Shown here: in pieces, positions 33,554 to 44,918 of the stretch
How the letters are laid out: every line of letters begins with the position of its first letter
How positions within the stretch are numbered: position 1 is the stretch's first letter
Assembly: GCA_006176705.1 (NCBI GenBank)
Contig: QRFJ01005010.1
Location: 1-64,000, forward strand
Direction of reading: 5' to 3'
Length of the DNA: 64,000 nucleotides
Origin: Cocos nucifera
Taxonomy: Eukaryota; Streptophyta; Magnoliopsida; Arecales; Arecaceae
Notes under the pieces: generated by a model
What the model saw: the letters and a program-made list of their open reading frames with translations, nothing else
The model's database searches: none
Told to the model about the DNA's origin: nothing
Program-made: the position numbers and the translations under genes

Positions 33554-36540
33554 AAAGTAAAGTTTTGGGTTTCTGATTAAGGACGAACACGCAGCACCCC
33601 TACACATCATAAGAACACCCATCGAATGGGAAGAGAGGGCCTTTAAACCCTTCTTCGTTCTTATGACCGGACGGCCAAGAGGAACGCCTTAATCAGGAAC
33701 ATGTAAATCTACAAAACAGTTATAGATCTATATCATATATCTCATATACAAATTTAGATCTAATCAAGGCATATTTTGCATACATCTCATGTATCATAAT
33801 CATGCATGTTTTTAGATCTAAATTATCACATAATAATCTAAAAAATTAGATTTAAATTGATCTAATCAAAATAAATTCTAATCTAGACAATTATGTAGAA
33901 CTATTCTACAACTAGTCTAGTCATGCATCTATCATATCTCATATGATATTTAAAATTAAATAATTTTTATTTGCTGTTTATCAGATGTTATTATAACACT
34001 TATAATATCAGAAAATAGTAAATAAGAAGATCTAAAATATGATTTAATCAGATTAAATCAAAGACATGCAAAACTATTCTATAGAACTATTCTATTCTAG
34101 AACTAGTCATGCATATCTTCATGTTCTTAGATCCAAATCATTTAATTTTAATTTTTCTGATTTCAGATCTGATCACATCTCATGTGACATCTGAAATCAC
34201 TTTATTTTCTAATTAAAATAAAATTAAAATCAGATCTAAACAATTTAGAACCATGGCTCTGATACCAGTTGAAGGGAAATCCTGATTTCCCGGTCCAGGT
34301 TCGTTCAGATCTGATCAGATCAAGAGATATATTTCAAAAATTTTTCTCTTGATCTCAATCAGATCTTGATATGTTTTAGATCTGATTCTTATTATTTTAA
34401 TAAAATAAAATTAAAAGATAAATTAAATCAAATTTAATTTACCTGATCTGGGTAATCCTATTACCCTGTTGATGATCCTGTTTGCAGCGGAAGGTTCTGG
34501 ATCTTAGCCACGCAAGCGCCTGGCCTCTACCGGTATCCACTCGGGTTGGATCTGGAGATCCTCTTCTTCTCTATCACACCTCCAAAAATTAGATCTGGAT
34601 CTGATCTGGAGGATCTTCAAAACTCTTTTGAAGATCTGCAGTCGTCCTTTTGCAGCAGCGCAGCCTTCTTGCTTTTGATCGCCTTTCTTTGATCTGAATC
34701 GCACCAACCAAGGTCCAAAACTCCTTTTGGACGTGGAGAGGCAAGGGGAGAAGAGACTTATGGCATGGAGAAGGAGGGGAGAGGCAGCCTTGGGGCATGA
34801 TCTCAATTTCATTCAATCTGAGTTGGGCGCAGGGTCTTATTTATAGACTAGCTGTGATCCAACTCCTCTTCTTCCCAACCAATCACAACCCTTTGTGAAA
34901 TCAGATCTAAATCTGATTGGTGGGAATAGAGTCCCCTGGATTCCTCCTTAGAGGGTGCCTAAGACCAGTCAAAGTTGGTTCTTAGAAGAACTCTAATTGG
35001 AATCCAAAAAGGAGATGGAGTCCTTGTCCAACAAGGACTCCTAGGCGCCTCCAACTTGGGCACACGCCAGGGTGGCGTGCGCCCTTCTCCTTGCCAGGTT
35101 CTGGCAGGGGGACAGGCCCCCACCAGCTCTCCAATAGGTGCATGACATGTGGTCAAAAGTCAAAGTGTCAATGGTCAACGTTTGACCAGTCAAAGGTAGA
35201 CTTTTGACCAAAGTCAAAGAACAAGAAATGGCAGGTGACCAAAAATGGCAGGTAATGTCTTACAAAATAAGACAACCTTTTCTGACTTGGACAACCTCCA
35301 GTCAGACCATATGAAGGCCTCTGATTGAGCACAAACTCCTTTGGCTCAGTCAGGACAACTTATTTATGATAGTAAAAGAAGAACGTTAGGTTCAATCGAG
35401 TGCTAGCAGATTTCCTTGAACCTAATTGAATCTCATTCAGATCAATTGAACTAGATCAGTTCAATTGATGATCACCAGATTCAAACCCTTGTTTGTGTGA
35501 CCCAGTTAGGTTCAGTTCTGTATGGTAATGGGATATGTCATGATCTCTATCATCGACATCATCGAAACTCCTTTCGATGGATCAGAACTCTTCTGATTCG
35601 AACAGCTAGAATGATCGATCATCTAAATCATTCTAATTGCTCCCAAAATCCACCAGTGACACCTAGCAGTATATGGTGGCAACCCATCAGAGCTGAATGC
35701 GAACCTCTTGGTGCAGCTACCTGTGTGATTAAGTTCTTCTATCTTGAGCCCCGATCAGATTAGGGTTAAGGTGAACTCGTCAAACCCTAGTCTCTGTCAT
35801 ATGATGTAATCATTCGATTCGAGTCCAATGTGAAAATCTAAATAGAAACTCTTTCTATTATTTCACTCTGCCATGGCCATGGACTTCTGGACTTGATTCT
35901 CATGATCATCATAGGGCTGCTCCTCTACCACCGAGGTAGATAGATTCCATCTTGATGCAATCCAGTTCCTACAATGAACATGCTATAGCCAACATACACC
36001 TCAGGGTTCCATATGGCTAGGAGACCGAGTAATGGTGTAGTCAAACTATAACACCCTCAAGGTGAACTGCCGATGCATCTCAGGTCAAAGAACCAGACAC
36101 ACTACTGCAGCATCGAGTCAGTCATTGACGAGAAGGTAGACTCCCTAATGACTACTCGAGGTGGTCACGCTCAGTGCCCTCGTTCTCTAACGAGTACCTG
36201 TACTCTCGCTCCGGTGTCTCCACACCGTAGACTCAAGACTCATCTACTAAAGAGAAGCGATTGTACACCAACCTTCCGGATCAATCACCATCCTCGTGAT
36301 GATCCTATGGTCGGGAGCATTTTATGAGTTAATAATGATTATTCATGTCTTAAATTTTCAACTCTTGAAAATATGAATTATCATTACCATTAACTCAAAG
36401 GATGTATCACAGACACTAAATACACATATGTGATAGAAAATAACCCATTTTATTGATTATAGTCAAAATTATAATTTTGCCCCTAGAAGTGTATTACAAG
36501 TGTCAGCCAATTCTGGCTTCTAGGGCACATATATCTAACA
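33554..36540 (-). mobile_element. second Cop leader plus 5' LTR after the gap
   Basis: 33554-34255 repeats the Cop-3 leader next to the primer site, with many small indels. The primer site TGGTATCAGAGC (34267-34256, minus strand) and an LTR (34270-36540) follow. It is either a second element joined in tandem, or the same 5' end assembled twice on both sides of the gap. Confidence 0.8.
34270..36540 (-). repeat. Cop-family LTR, full length
   Basis: 2,271 bp, TGTTAGATATATGTGCCC...TTCCCTTCA on the minus strand. Almost identical to 30740-32553 in the U3 half. Confidence 0.9.
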
Positions 36541-37486
36541 CCGGCTGTCAGGTCAGACTGACTCATTTTATTGATTATAGTCAAAATTATAATTTTCTAG
36601 AAGTGTATCATAGGGCTTCTACTCCTCTACCACCGAGGTAGATAGTCCCATCTTGATGCAATCCAGTTCCTACAATGAACATGCTATAGCCAACATACAC
36701 CTCAGGGTTCCATATGGCTAGGAGACCGAGTAATGGCTCATCTCTTGTTCTTAGTCAAACTATAACACCCTCAAGGTGAACTGCCGATGCATCTCAGGCA
36801 CTCTCAAAGAACCGTGAGACACATTTCTGCCTCTGCACCAACTGCAGCATCGAGTCAGCTCAAACTTTCATAGACCCACCTGACGAGAAGGTCCCAAAGA
36901 CTTCCTAATGACTTTCTGCTACTCGAGTCTCAACCCCATGTCCAGGGTCACGCTCAATGCCCTCGACACTTCTCTAACGAGTATCTGTGCAACTCTCTAG
37001 GACACTCCGGTGTCTCCACACCGTCTCACTAGACTCTATTGAGAATCGACTACTATACTCATCTACTAAAGAGAAGCTCACGATCTATGTACACCAACCT
37101 AGACCTCCGGATCAATCACTGCATCATACTCTAGTTGTGATGATCCTATGGTCGGCCTTCCTTCAACCATTAGAAAAATCTCTCTCTGTTTATGAGTTAA
37201 TAATGATTATTCATGCATCTCTTAACTCTGGCGCTCCTTGCCATTTTACACCAACTCTTGAAAATATGAAAAAAAATCTTTCTTATTAATCCAATTATCA
37301 TTACCATTAACTCAAAGATCTCATCCTGATGTATCACAGACACTAAATACACAGGATATCATATTATGTGATAGAAAATAACCCAGTGTATTTCATTATC
37401 TATTATAGTCAAAATTACAATTTTGCCCCTAGAAGTGTATTACAAGTGTCAGCCAATTCTGGCTTCTAGGGCACATATATATAACA
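36541..37486 (-). repeat. Cop LTR fragment interleaved with foreign blocks
   Basis: LTR blocks, in the right order and orientation, alternate with unrelated blocks of 4-37 bases, often replacing a few LTR bases. Examples of foreign blocks are 36737-36752, 37156-37188 and 37216-37252. The LTR blocks run colinear from the equivalent of about 35910 to the LTR end at 37486, after a first block copied from the LTR end (36563-36608). No normal transposon process gives this; a consensus artefact beside the gap is likely. The 37-base to 4-base foreign blocks, read together, are pyrimidine-rich and unidentified. The open frame 36987-37289 is a by-product. Confidence 0.8.
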
Positions 37487-37835
37487 CTACCCACGGACTG
37501 AGCCAACTTAGTCTCAGCACTGAGCTGGCTAACCTGAGACTAGGTCAGCTCAGTTTTATACTGAGCCAACCCAATTGCATACCATGCTGCAGTCTCGAAC
37601 GTGCTCCTCTCTATTTGGCTTATCCTCTGAGACTTATTCGATCCAATTTCAGACTGAACTGACTAACCTATAAAAATGACCATTTTCTATGGTCTTGATT
37701 TTCCAACTTTGATTCTTTGCTCCACCTTGAGTTTCAGATCTCTGAAGCACCAACCAAGCTCCTAAAATCCTCAAAGCCAACACCTTGGCTCCTCCTATGG
37801 CCTCCCAAGACATGGAAGCACCATCAATCCTCATA
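37487..37835 (-). repeat. Pal-3: Pal LTR end fragment
   Basis: Contains the palindrome cluster (37491-37670) and the LTR outer end CCATCAATCCTCATA, matching Pal-1 and Pal-5. The rest of the element is missing. Confidence 0.7.
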
Positions 37836-39518
37836 AAATAAATGCTCAAAACTAAATGATGTCACCGATGCCTATCTTTGGTATTATAGGCTCGATCATA
37901 TAAATTAAGAATAGGATCAATAGGTTAGTCAAGGAGAATATCTTTGATATTGATGATTGTGAATCATTGAATACCTATGAGTCCTGCCTTCTTGGTAAGA
38001 TGACCAAGTCACCTTTTTCTGAAAAGGGTGAACAGGCCACTGAGCTTCTAAGTCTGGTACATACTGATGTATGTGGACCAATGAACATATGTGCTAGAGA
38101 TGGTTATTACTACTTAATTACATTTACTAACGACCTATCGAGGTATGGGTATATTTATCTTTTGAATAGTAAATCTGACTCATTTGAAATATTCAAACGA
38201 TATCGAAATGAGATAGAAAAATAACTTGAAAAGAGTATTAAAACTCTTCGATCAGACCAAGGAGGTGAATATCTTACAAATGAGTTTTTGACATATCTAG
38301 GAGAGAATAAAATTTTCTTACAATGGATCCCTCCTAGAACACCACAACATAATGGCATACCTGAGAGGAGGAATCGAACCCTATTAGACATGGTTCAGTC
38401 TTTGATGGGGTTTGCGAGTCTACCAATTTTATTTTGGGGTTATGCGCTAGAAACTATTTATTATATTTTGAACAATATTTCAAGCAAATCTATTGCAAAG
38501 ACTCCATATAAGATATGGACTGGGCGTAAGCCGACACTCTCTTACTTTATGGTATGGAGATGTCTGGCTTATGTTAAACATTTGGAGCCAGAAAAGCTTG
38601 GACCTAGGTCAAAAAAGTGCTTGTTCATAGGATACCTTAAGAAAACTAGGGATTATTACATCTACCTTGCTGAAGAGTAAAAGGTGTTCGTCAGTAATAG
38701 AGCAGTCTTTATGGAAAAGAAGTTTCTTAGGGAAGAAACAACTATATCTAATGTTAAACTTATTAAAGTTCGATAGGTGGAAGAACCGACACATTCTAGT
38801 GAACCTCTAATGATAGATTTGACAAATTTAAACCTAGAGCTTGTTGTACAAGCACCTTTAGAAAGATATAGTAGAGTACCATGTCAACCGGATAAACACC
38901 ATGGTTTCTTAGTCTGGGATGGTGATCCTGTCGAACTCCATGAGAACGACGAGGATCCGATCACTGACATGGATATCATGTAGAGATCTGACTCCGATAA
39001 ATGGCTAAAAGCCATGAAGTCTGAAATAGAGTCCTTGAAGGTCAACAGTATATGGACACTTGTTGATCCACCTGAAGGGGTAAAACCCATTGGGTGTAAG
39101 TAGATTTTCAAAAGAAAAAGGAAAGCAGATAGGAAGGTGGAGACCTATAAAGCCCATCTGGTTGCCAAGGGATATCGACAGTGTTATGGTATTGACTATG
39201 ATGAGATGTTTTCTCTGATGGCAATGCTCAAGTCTATTTGAATTATGCTTGTGATTGCGACATCCTAAGATTATGAGATTTGGCAAATGGATGTGAAAAT
39301 AGCTTTCTTAAATGGAGAGCTGGATAAAGAGGTGTATATGATGCAGCCTAAGGGTTTCACATCCATAGATGAGTCCAAGATGTGTAAGCTTCAGAGATCC
39401 ATCTATGGATTGAAGCAGGTATCGCGGAGTTAGAACATGCATTTTGATAAGGTGATCAGAACGTATGGCTTCATTAAGAATGGAGAGAAACCCTGCGTGT
39501 ATAAATGGGCTAATAATT
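37836..39518 (+). pseudogene. pol: Cop-4: copia integrase and RT fragment (BARE-1-like)
   Basis: A different copia family from Cop-1 to Cop-6. It starts in the pre-integrase domain (DAYLWYYRLDHIN, ESCLLGKMTKSPF). The integrase core has HTDVCGPMNI, FTNDLSRYGYIYLLNSKSDS, TLRSDQGGEYLTNEF and HNGIPERRNRTLLD, so the catalytic D, D and E are present. The C-terminal part reads KCLFIGYLKKTRDYYIYLAE. RT begins near 38990 (SDSDKWLKAMKSEIESLK) and reaches MDVKIAFLNGELDKEVYMMQ and IKNGEKPCVYK before being cut at 39518 by an inserted LTR. About eight in-frame stops (several at Trp or Gln codons) inactivate it. Gag, protease and the RT catalytic YVDD are absent from the fragment. Confidence 0.87.
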
Positions 39519-41138
39519 TGTTAAATATGTGCCCTAGAAGCTAGATTGGCTAAACACTTATAATACACTTCTTAGGGTAATTTTATAATTTTGATTATAA
39601 ATTAATAAAAAAATTATTTTCTATCATAGTGTGCATTTAAAGTATCTATGATACATCCTTTGAGTTAATGGTAATAATAATTCATATTTTCAAGAGTTAA
39701 AAATTTAAGACATAACTTTTCATAATTAACTCATAAACTACTCCCGATCGTGGGATCATCATAAGGAAGGTGATCAATCTGGAAGGTTGGTGTACAATCA
39801 CTTTCTTAGGATAGATGTGTCTTGAGTTTATGGTGTGGAGACATCGGAGCAAGAGTATAGGTACTTGTTAGAGAATGAGAGCACTGGGCATGACCACCTT
39901 GAGAAGTCATAAGAAAGTCTACCTTCTCATCGATGATTGGCCTAATGCTGTAGTGGTATGTCTAGTTCTTTGACTTAAGGTGCATCGATAGTTCATCTTG
40001 AGGGTGTTATAGTTTGACTATACCATAACTCGATCTCCTAGCCATTCAAAATTTAGAGGTGTATGTTGGCTATAGCATATTCATTGTAGAAATTGGATTG
40101 TACCAATAAGGAATCTATCTATCTCGGTAGATGAGGAGTAGCCCCATGATAATCATGAGATTGAGTCCTTAAGCCCATGGCCATGGTAGAGTGAAGATGA
40201 TAGAATGAGTTTCTATTAGGGTTTTACATTAGACTCGAATCAAATGATTAATTCATATGATGGATGTTGGGTTTGACGAGTTCATCTTAAATCTAATCCT
40301 GTTGGGGCTCAAGATAGAAGAACCCAATCACACAGGTAGCTACACCAAGAGGTTCGCTTTTAGTTCTGATGGATTGCCACCACATACTGCTAGAGGTCAT
40401 TGGTAAATTTTGAGAGCAATTAGAATGATTTTGATCATCGATCATTCTAATTGTATGAATTAGAATAGTTTCGATCTATCAAAAGGTGTTTCGATGATGT
40501 CGAAAATAGAGATTGTGACATGTCTCATTACCATATAAAATTGAACTTAACTAGGCCATATAAATAAGGGTTTGGGTCTAGATGTCATTAATTGAGCTAA
40601 CCCAATTTGATTGATTCGGATTAGATCCAATCAGATTCAAGGTAATCGTGCTAGCACACGATTAAGCCTGGCTTTCTTCTTCTATAGTCTTTCTAATTTA
40701 TCGCAATCGAGTCAAATTTGATTTGACTCATTCCTATATCATGAATGAGTTTATTTTTATCTGACTGGAACTAGTCTAGATTAGATTAATTATTAAAATT
40801 AAATCCATTCCTAGTGCAATTGGACTAGGGTCAAAAGTTGAACCAATTGAGAGAATTAAGAGTCACCTGATCAGATGCTTCTAGAAAATTTTTAGAAATC
40901 TTTTTGATCTAATTTTTGGATATGTGATAGGGCTCAAGTCATGCTATGGGTGTGCCAAATTTTGTGATTTATGATGGTTATTTGACTAGGTTTTGATTGA
41001 GTTTGATTTGGATCAAACTCTTAAGGGAAGAGTCCTAGGTGCAATGGACTCTCTCTTATCTACTCACGTCGCCCACTTTTTGAATCAATTTTTGTTGGGA
41101 GTATGCACTCTTCCCACATGAATCGGGGTGGCCACTGG
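39519..41138 (+). repeat. Cop-family LTR, truncated or divergent 3' part
   Basis: It starts TGTTAAATATGTGCCC inside the Cop-4 RT and matches the Cop LTR in plus orientation to about 40750. From there to 41138 I see no clear match to other LTRs in the window and no gene; this may be the other half of a divergent LTR subfamily. No primer site or polypurine tract adjoins it. Confidence 0.65.
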
Positions 41139-42490
41139 TGATTAGCCAAGCAACAAGAAAGTACATCTTAGAGATTTCTGTGGAAGCACGATCAAATAAA
41201 TCAAGGAATAGAGAAGAAGAGAAGAAGAGATTTTTGGAAGAAAAGAGCTTTTATTCAGTATATTTCAGCATACTTACAACCTTGACCTATTTCCAATATA
41301 TATACTTTATAAAGGGTCAATCCAAAGCTCATAGAAAAACTCTCCAAATCCAAACAACCTATATACATAAAATAATAACCCACGAAAACTGAGTCGGCCC
41401 AGTTTCAGACTGAGCCGGCTAACTACGACTGGATCGGCTCAGTCCCAGACTGAGCTGACCCAATTGTGTACCATGCCAATAGCTCAAAAATATTGCTTTC
41501 TATCTAGATTTTTCTATGAGACCTAGCCAACCTAGTCCTGGATTGAGCTGATTCGGTTCCCAACTGAGTCGGCTCAGTCTCAGAGTGAGCCGACCTAGTT
41601 TCTGAGCTATACTATTGAGACTGATTCTTTTTTCGACTCGCTTCCATCTTTCCATGACCTATCTTCTCATATTTTCAAGACTTGGGAGTGCCACTTCGAA
41701 GCTCACATTCTCTACCTTGGTGCTTCTTAGTCCTTGTGAGCTCATCTCTTCTCAATAGATCCATCCATGCCACACATCTCTAAAAGCTATCTCTGGAGAG
41801 TACCTTCATGAGTGCATCAGACTAATTCTCCTTGGTATGGACCTTCATCAGTTCTACTTCACCTTCCTCCATTAGCTCTCTGATCCTATGCTATCTCGTG
41901 TCTATATTCTTTGTGCGCGCATGATAGACTGAGTTCTGTGCCAATAATAGAGCACTTTGACTATCACTGAATAGTGTAACCTTGCTCTGCTCCACCCTCA
42001 ACTCATCAATCAACCTCCTAAGCCAAAGGACTTTCTTTGCAACCTCCGTTATCCCAATGTACTCGACCTCTATGGTAGACAAGACCATGATTGGCTGAAG
42101 GGTTGATCTCCAAAACACCGATCCACCATAAATGCAGAAGAGGTATCCAGTAGTAGACCTCCTTGTATCAAGATCACCAGCATAATTTGCATCAACAAAT
42201 CCTTCCAAACGATTTGAACCTTCACACATCATCATAGATTATTCTCCAAATCCTCCCGGCTACCCACCTAACACCAAACCATAATCCCTTGTTCCATGCA
42301 GATATCTCAATATTCATTTCAATGCTTTCTAGTATTCCTTCCCCGGGTTAGCCATGTATCTACTAACCATGCTCACAGCATGTGTTATATTTGGTCTACA
42401 GCACACCATAATGTACATCACACTGCCTACAGCATTTGCATAAGGGAGTCATTCCATGTACTCTCTCTCCTCTTCTGACTAGGGGCACTG
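41139..42490 (-). mobile_element. Pal-4: 3' end of a coding copia element with a Pal-type LTR
   Basis: An LTR of about 570 bp (41139 approximate, to 41707; outer end TGTGAGCTTCG on the minus strand) carries the palindrome cluster (41391-41612). It is preceded in element sense by the polypurine tract AAGGTAGAGAA and by RT/RNase H. It is cut on the right by Cop-5 at 42490. It connects the Pal LTR type with a coding copia element of the Tork/Tnt1 type. Confidence 0.7.
41718..42490 (-). pseudogene. copia RT C-terminus and RNase H (Pal-4)
   Basis: On the minus strand the piece starts in the RT C-terminus (NAVGSVMYIMVCCRPNITHA, then SMVSRYMANPGKEY; frame interrupted). RNase H follows: EGFVDANYAGDLDTRRSTTG, FWRSTLQPIMVLSTIEVEYI, then LFSDSQSALLLAQNSVYHAR and TKNIDTR, ending with an ELMEEGEVELMKVHTKEN-type tail. 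GDLDTRRSTTGY and HARTKNID are typical of Tnt1/Tork-like copia RNase H, distinct from the Cop-3 sequence here. Three or more stops occur in the tail. The open 114-aa part is 42235-41891. Confidence 0.82.
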
Positions 42491-44775
42491 TGAAGGGAAA
42501 AACTTATTTTTCAGATCAAATTTGTTCAGATCTAATTGGATCATGAGGGATATTTCAAAAATTTTTGTCTAAGATCCTAATTAGATCTGAGACTTCTCAA
42601 ATCTAATCTTATTAATCTAATAATAGAATAAAAATAAAAATTAAATATAATTTAATTATACCTTTATTATGGGTATTCCAATTACCTTATGATAATCCTG
42701 ATGCTTGCCTTGGGTTCTGGATGTAGCCATGCAAGTGCCTGTTCTCTACCGATATCCACTTGGGCAAGATCTGAAGATCTTCTTCTTCTCAATCAATCCT
42801 CCAAAAATTAGATCTGGATCTGATCTTGAAGGTCTTCAAAATAGCTTTTGAAGAATAGCCATTGAGTCTTGCAGCAGTGCTGCCTTCTTTTTTTCCTGGC
42901 GCCTTTCACTTGCTTGGATCGCACCTTCTCTATGCCCGAAGTCCCTTGGGCAGGGAGAGGAGAGAGAGGATCAGAGGGTGGCATGGAGAAGGAGGGAGAG
43001 AAACTATGTGGTGTGGGTTAAAATTAGAAGAAAGAAATTCTAGGCGTAGATAGGATTTATGTAGACCCTATTGCGCCATGCAGTGCCACATCATCCCAGC
43101 CAATCATGGCCGTTTATGAAATCATATCTAAATTTGATTGGTGGGATGACACCATTTGATTCAATCAGATTAGAGTCTCTCAAAACTCTCCTTAGGTGGT
43201 GCCAAGACTGGGTCAAATAGGTCTTCTTGGCGCCACCTAATTTGATTCCCTGAAGCAACTAGAGTCCCATCTGTATGGGACTCCATCTTATATCCTCATG
43301 GGGTGCACACCTCCCTAGGCATGCACCCCTTGCTTGTCTACTTTTTAGTAGGGGGACAAGTCCCAAGGTTCTCTCCTATGGGTGCATGACACATGGGCAA
43401 ATGTCTAAGTATCTAGGGTCAACGTTTGACCAATGTCTGAAGATAAGATTTAGTAGGTGATGAAAAATGGTAGATGTTATCTCAAATTTATCTCATAAAT
43501 TAAGACAACTCTTTTCTGACCTAGACAAGCTCCAGTCAGACCAAGTAAAGGTTCCTGAGTGAGCCCAAACACATTTGGCTCAGTCAAGATAAGCTTTAAT
43601 GATTGTTAAAGGAGAACATTAGGCTCAATCGTGTGCTTGCAAGATTTTCTTGAATGTAATTGAATCTTACTCAAATTAATTGAACTGGGTTAATCCAATT
43701 GATAATATCTAGATCCAAATTCTTATTTGTGTGATCTAGTTAGGTTCAATTCTATATGGTAATGGGATATGTCATGATCTCTATCATTGACATCATCGAA
43801 ACACCTTCCGATGGATCAAAACTTTTCTATTTCAGACAACTAGTATGATCGATCATCCAAATCATTCTAATTGCTCCCAAAATCCAACAGTGACACCTAG
43901 CATCATATGGTGGCATCCCATCAGAACTAAAAGCAAACCTCTCGGTGTAGTTACCTATGTGATTAATTTTCTCTATCTTGAGCTCCGATCGGATTAGGGT
44001 TAAGGTGATCTCGTCAAATCCTAATATCCATCATATGAATTAATTATTCAATTCAAGTCCAATGTGAAAATCTTAATACAAACTCTTTCTATTATTTCAC
44101 TCTACCATGGCTGTGGGCTTGTGGACTTGATTCTCATGATCATCATAGGACTGGTCCTCATCTACCGAGGTAGATAGATCTTCTATTAGTGTAATATAAT
44201 TACTACAATGAACATGCCATAGTCAACATACACCTCAAGATTTCAAATGGCTAGGAGATCGAGTTATGGTATAGTCAAACTATAACACCCTCAAGGTGAA
44301 CTATCGATGCACCTCAGGTCTAAGAACCAGACATACTACTGCAGCTTCGAGCTAGTTATCGATGAGAAGATAGACTTCCTCATGACTGCTCGAGGTGATC
44401 ATGCTCAGTACCCTCGTTCTCTAACGAGTACTTGTACTCTCACTTCGGTGTCTCTATACTGTAGACTCAAGACTCATCTATCCAAAAGAAGCGATTGTAC
44501 ACCAATCTTTCAGATCAATCACCATCCTCATGATGATCCTACGGTCGGGAGCATTTTATGAGTTAATAATAAAAATTCATGTCTTAAATTTTTAACTCTT
44601 GAAAATATAAACTATCATTACCATTAACTTAAGGAATGCATCACAAACACTTTCATATATACACTATGATAGAAAATAACCCATATTATTATATATAGTT
44701 AAAATTATAATTTTTCCCTTAGAAGTGTATTACAAGTGTCAGTCAATCTGGCTTTTAGGGCACACATATCTAACA
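42491..44775 (-). repeat. Cop-5 3' LTR
   Basis: 2,285 bp, TGTTAGATATGTGTGCCC...CCCTTCA on the minus strand, more diverged from Cop-3 than the two Cop-3 LTRs are from each other. Hairpin and reduced W-box cluster are present. The plus-strand frame 44307-44561 is antisense. Confidence 0.88.
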
Positions 44776-44918
44776 AACTTCCTCTTGACCTAAGGCCAAT
44801 TGGCTATAAATCTAAGTCCCATCTTTTTCAAGGTGGGCTTCGATCTTCTGCTGGCCCAACGACTTTGTAAGCGGGTCTGCCATATTGTCTGCAGAGTCGA
44901 CTCTCTTGACCTTGACGT
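44776..44918 (-). pseudogene. copia RNase H C-terminus (Cop-5), cut by Cop-6
   Basis: The reading VKRVDSADNMADPLTKSLGQ then QKIEAHLEK, followed by an A-run frameshift and the polypurine tract AAGAGGAAGTT. The RNase H N-terminal portion is at 55496 onward; the two join at the motif EKGYV across the Cop-6 insertion. Confidence 0.8.

Noticed and set aside
32531..33622. Two minus-strand frames of about 350 codons
   Set aside because: They consist of N codons through the gap and have no information.
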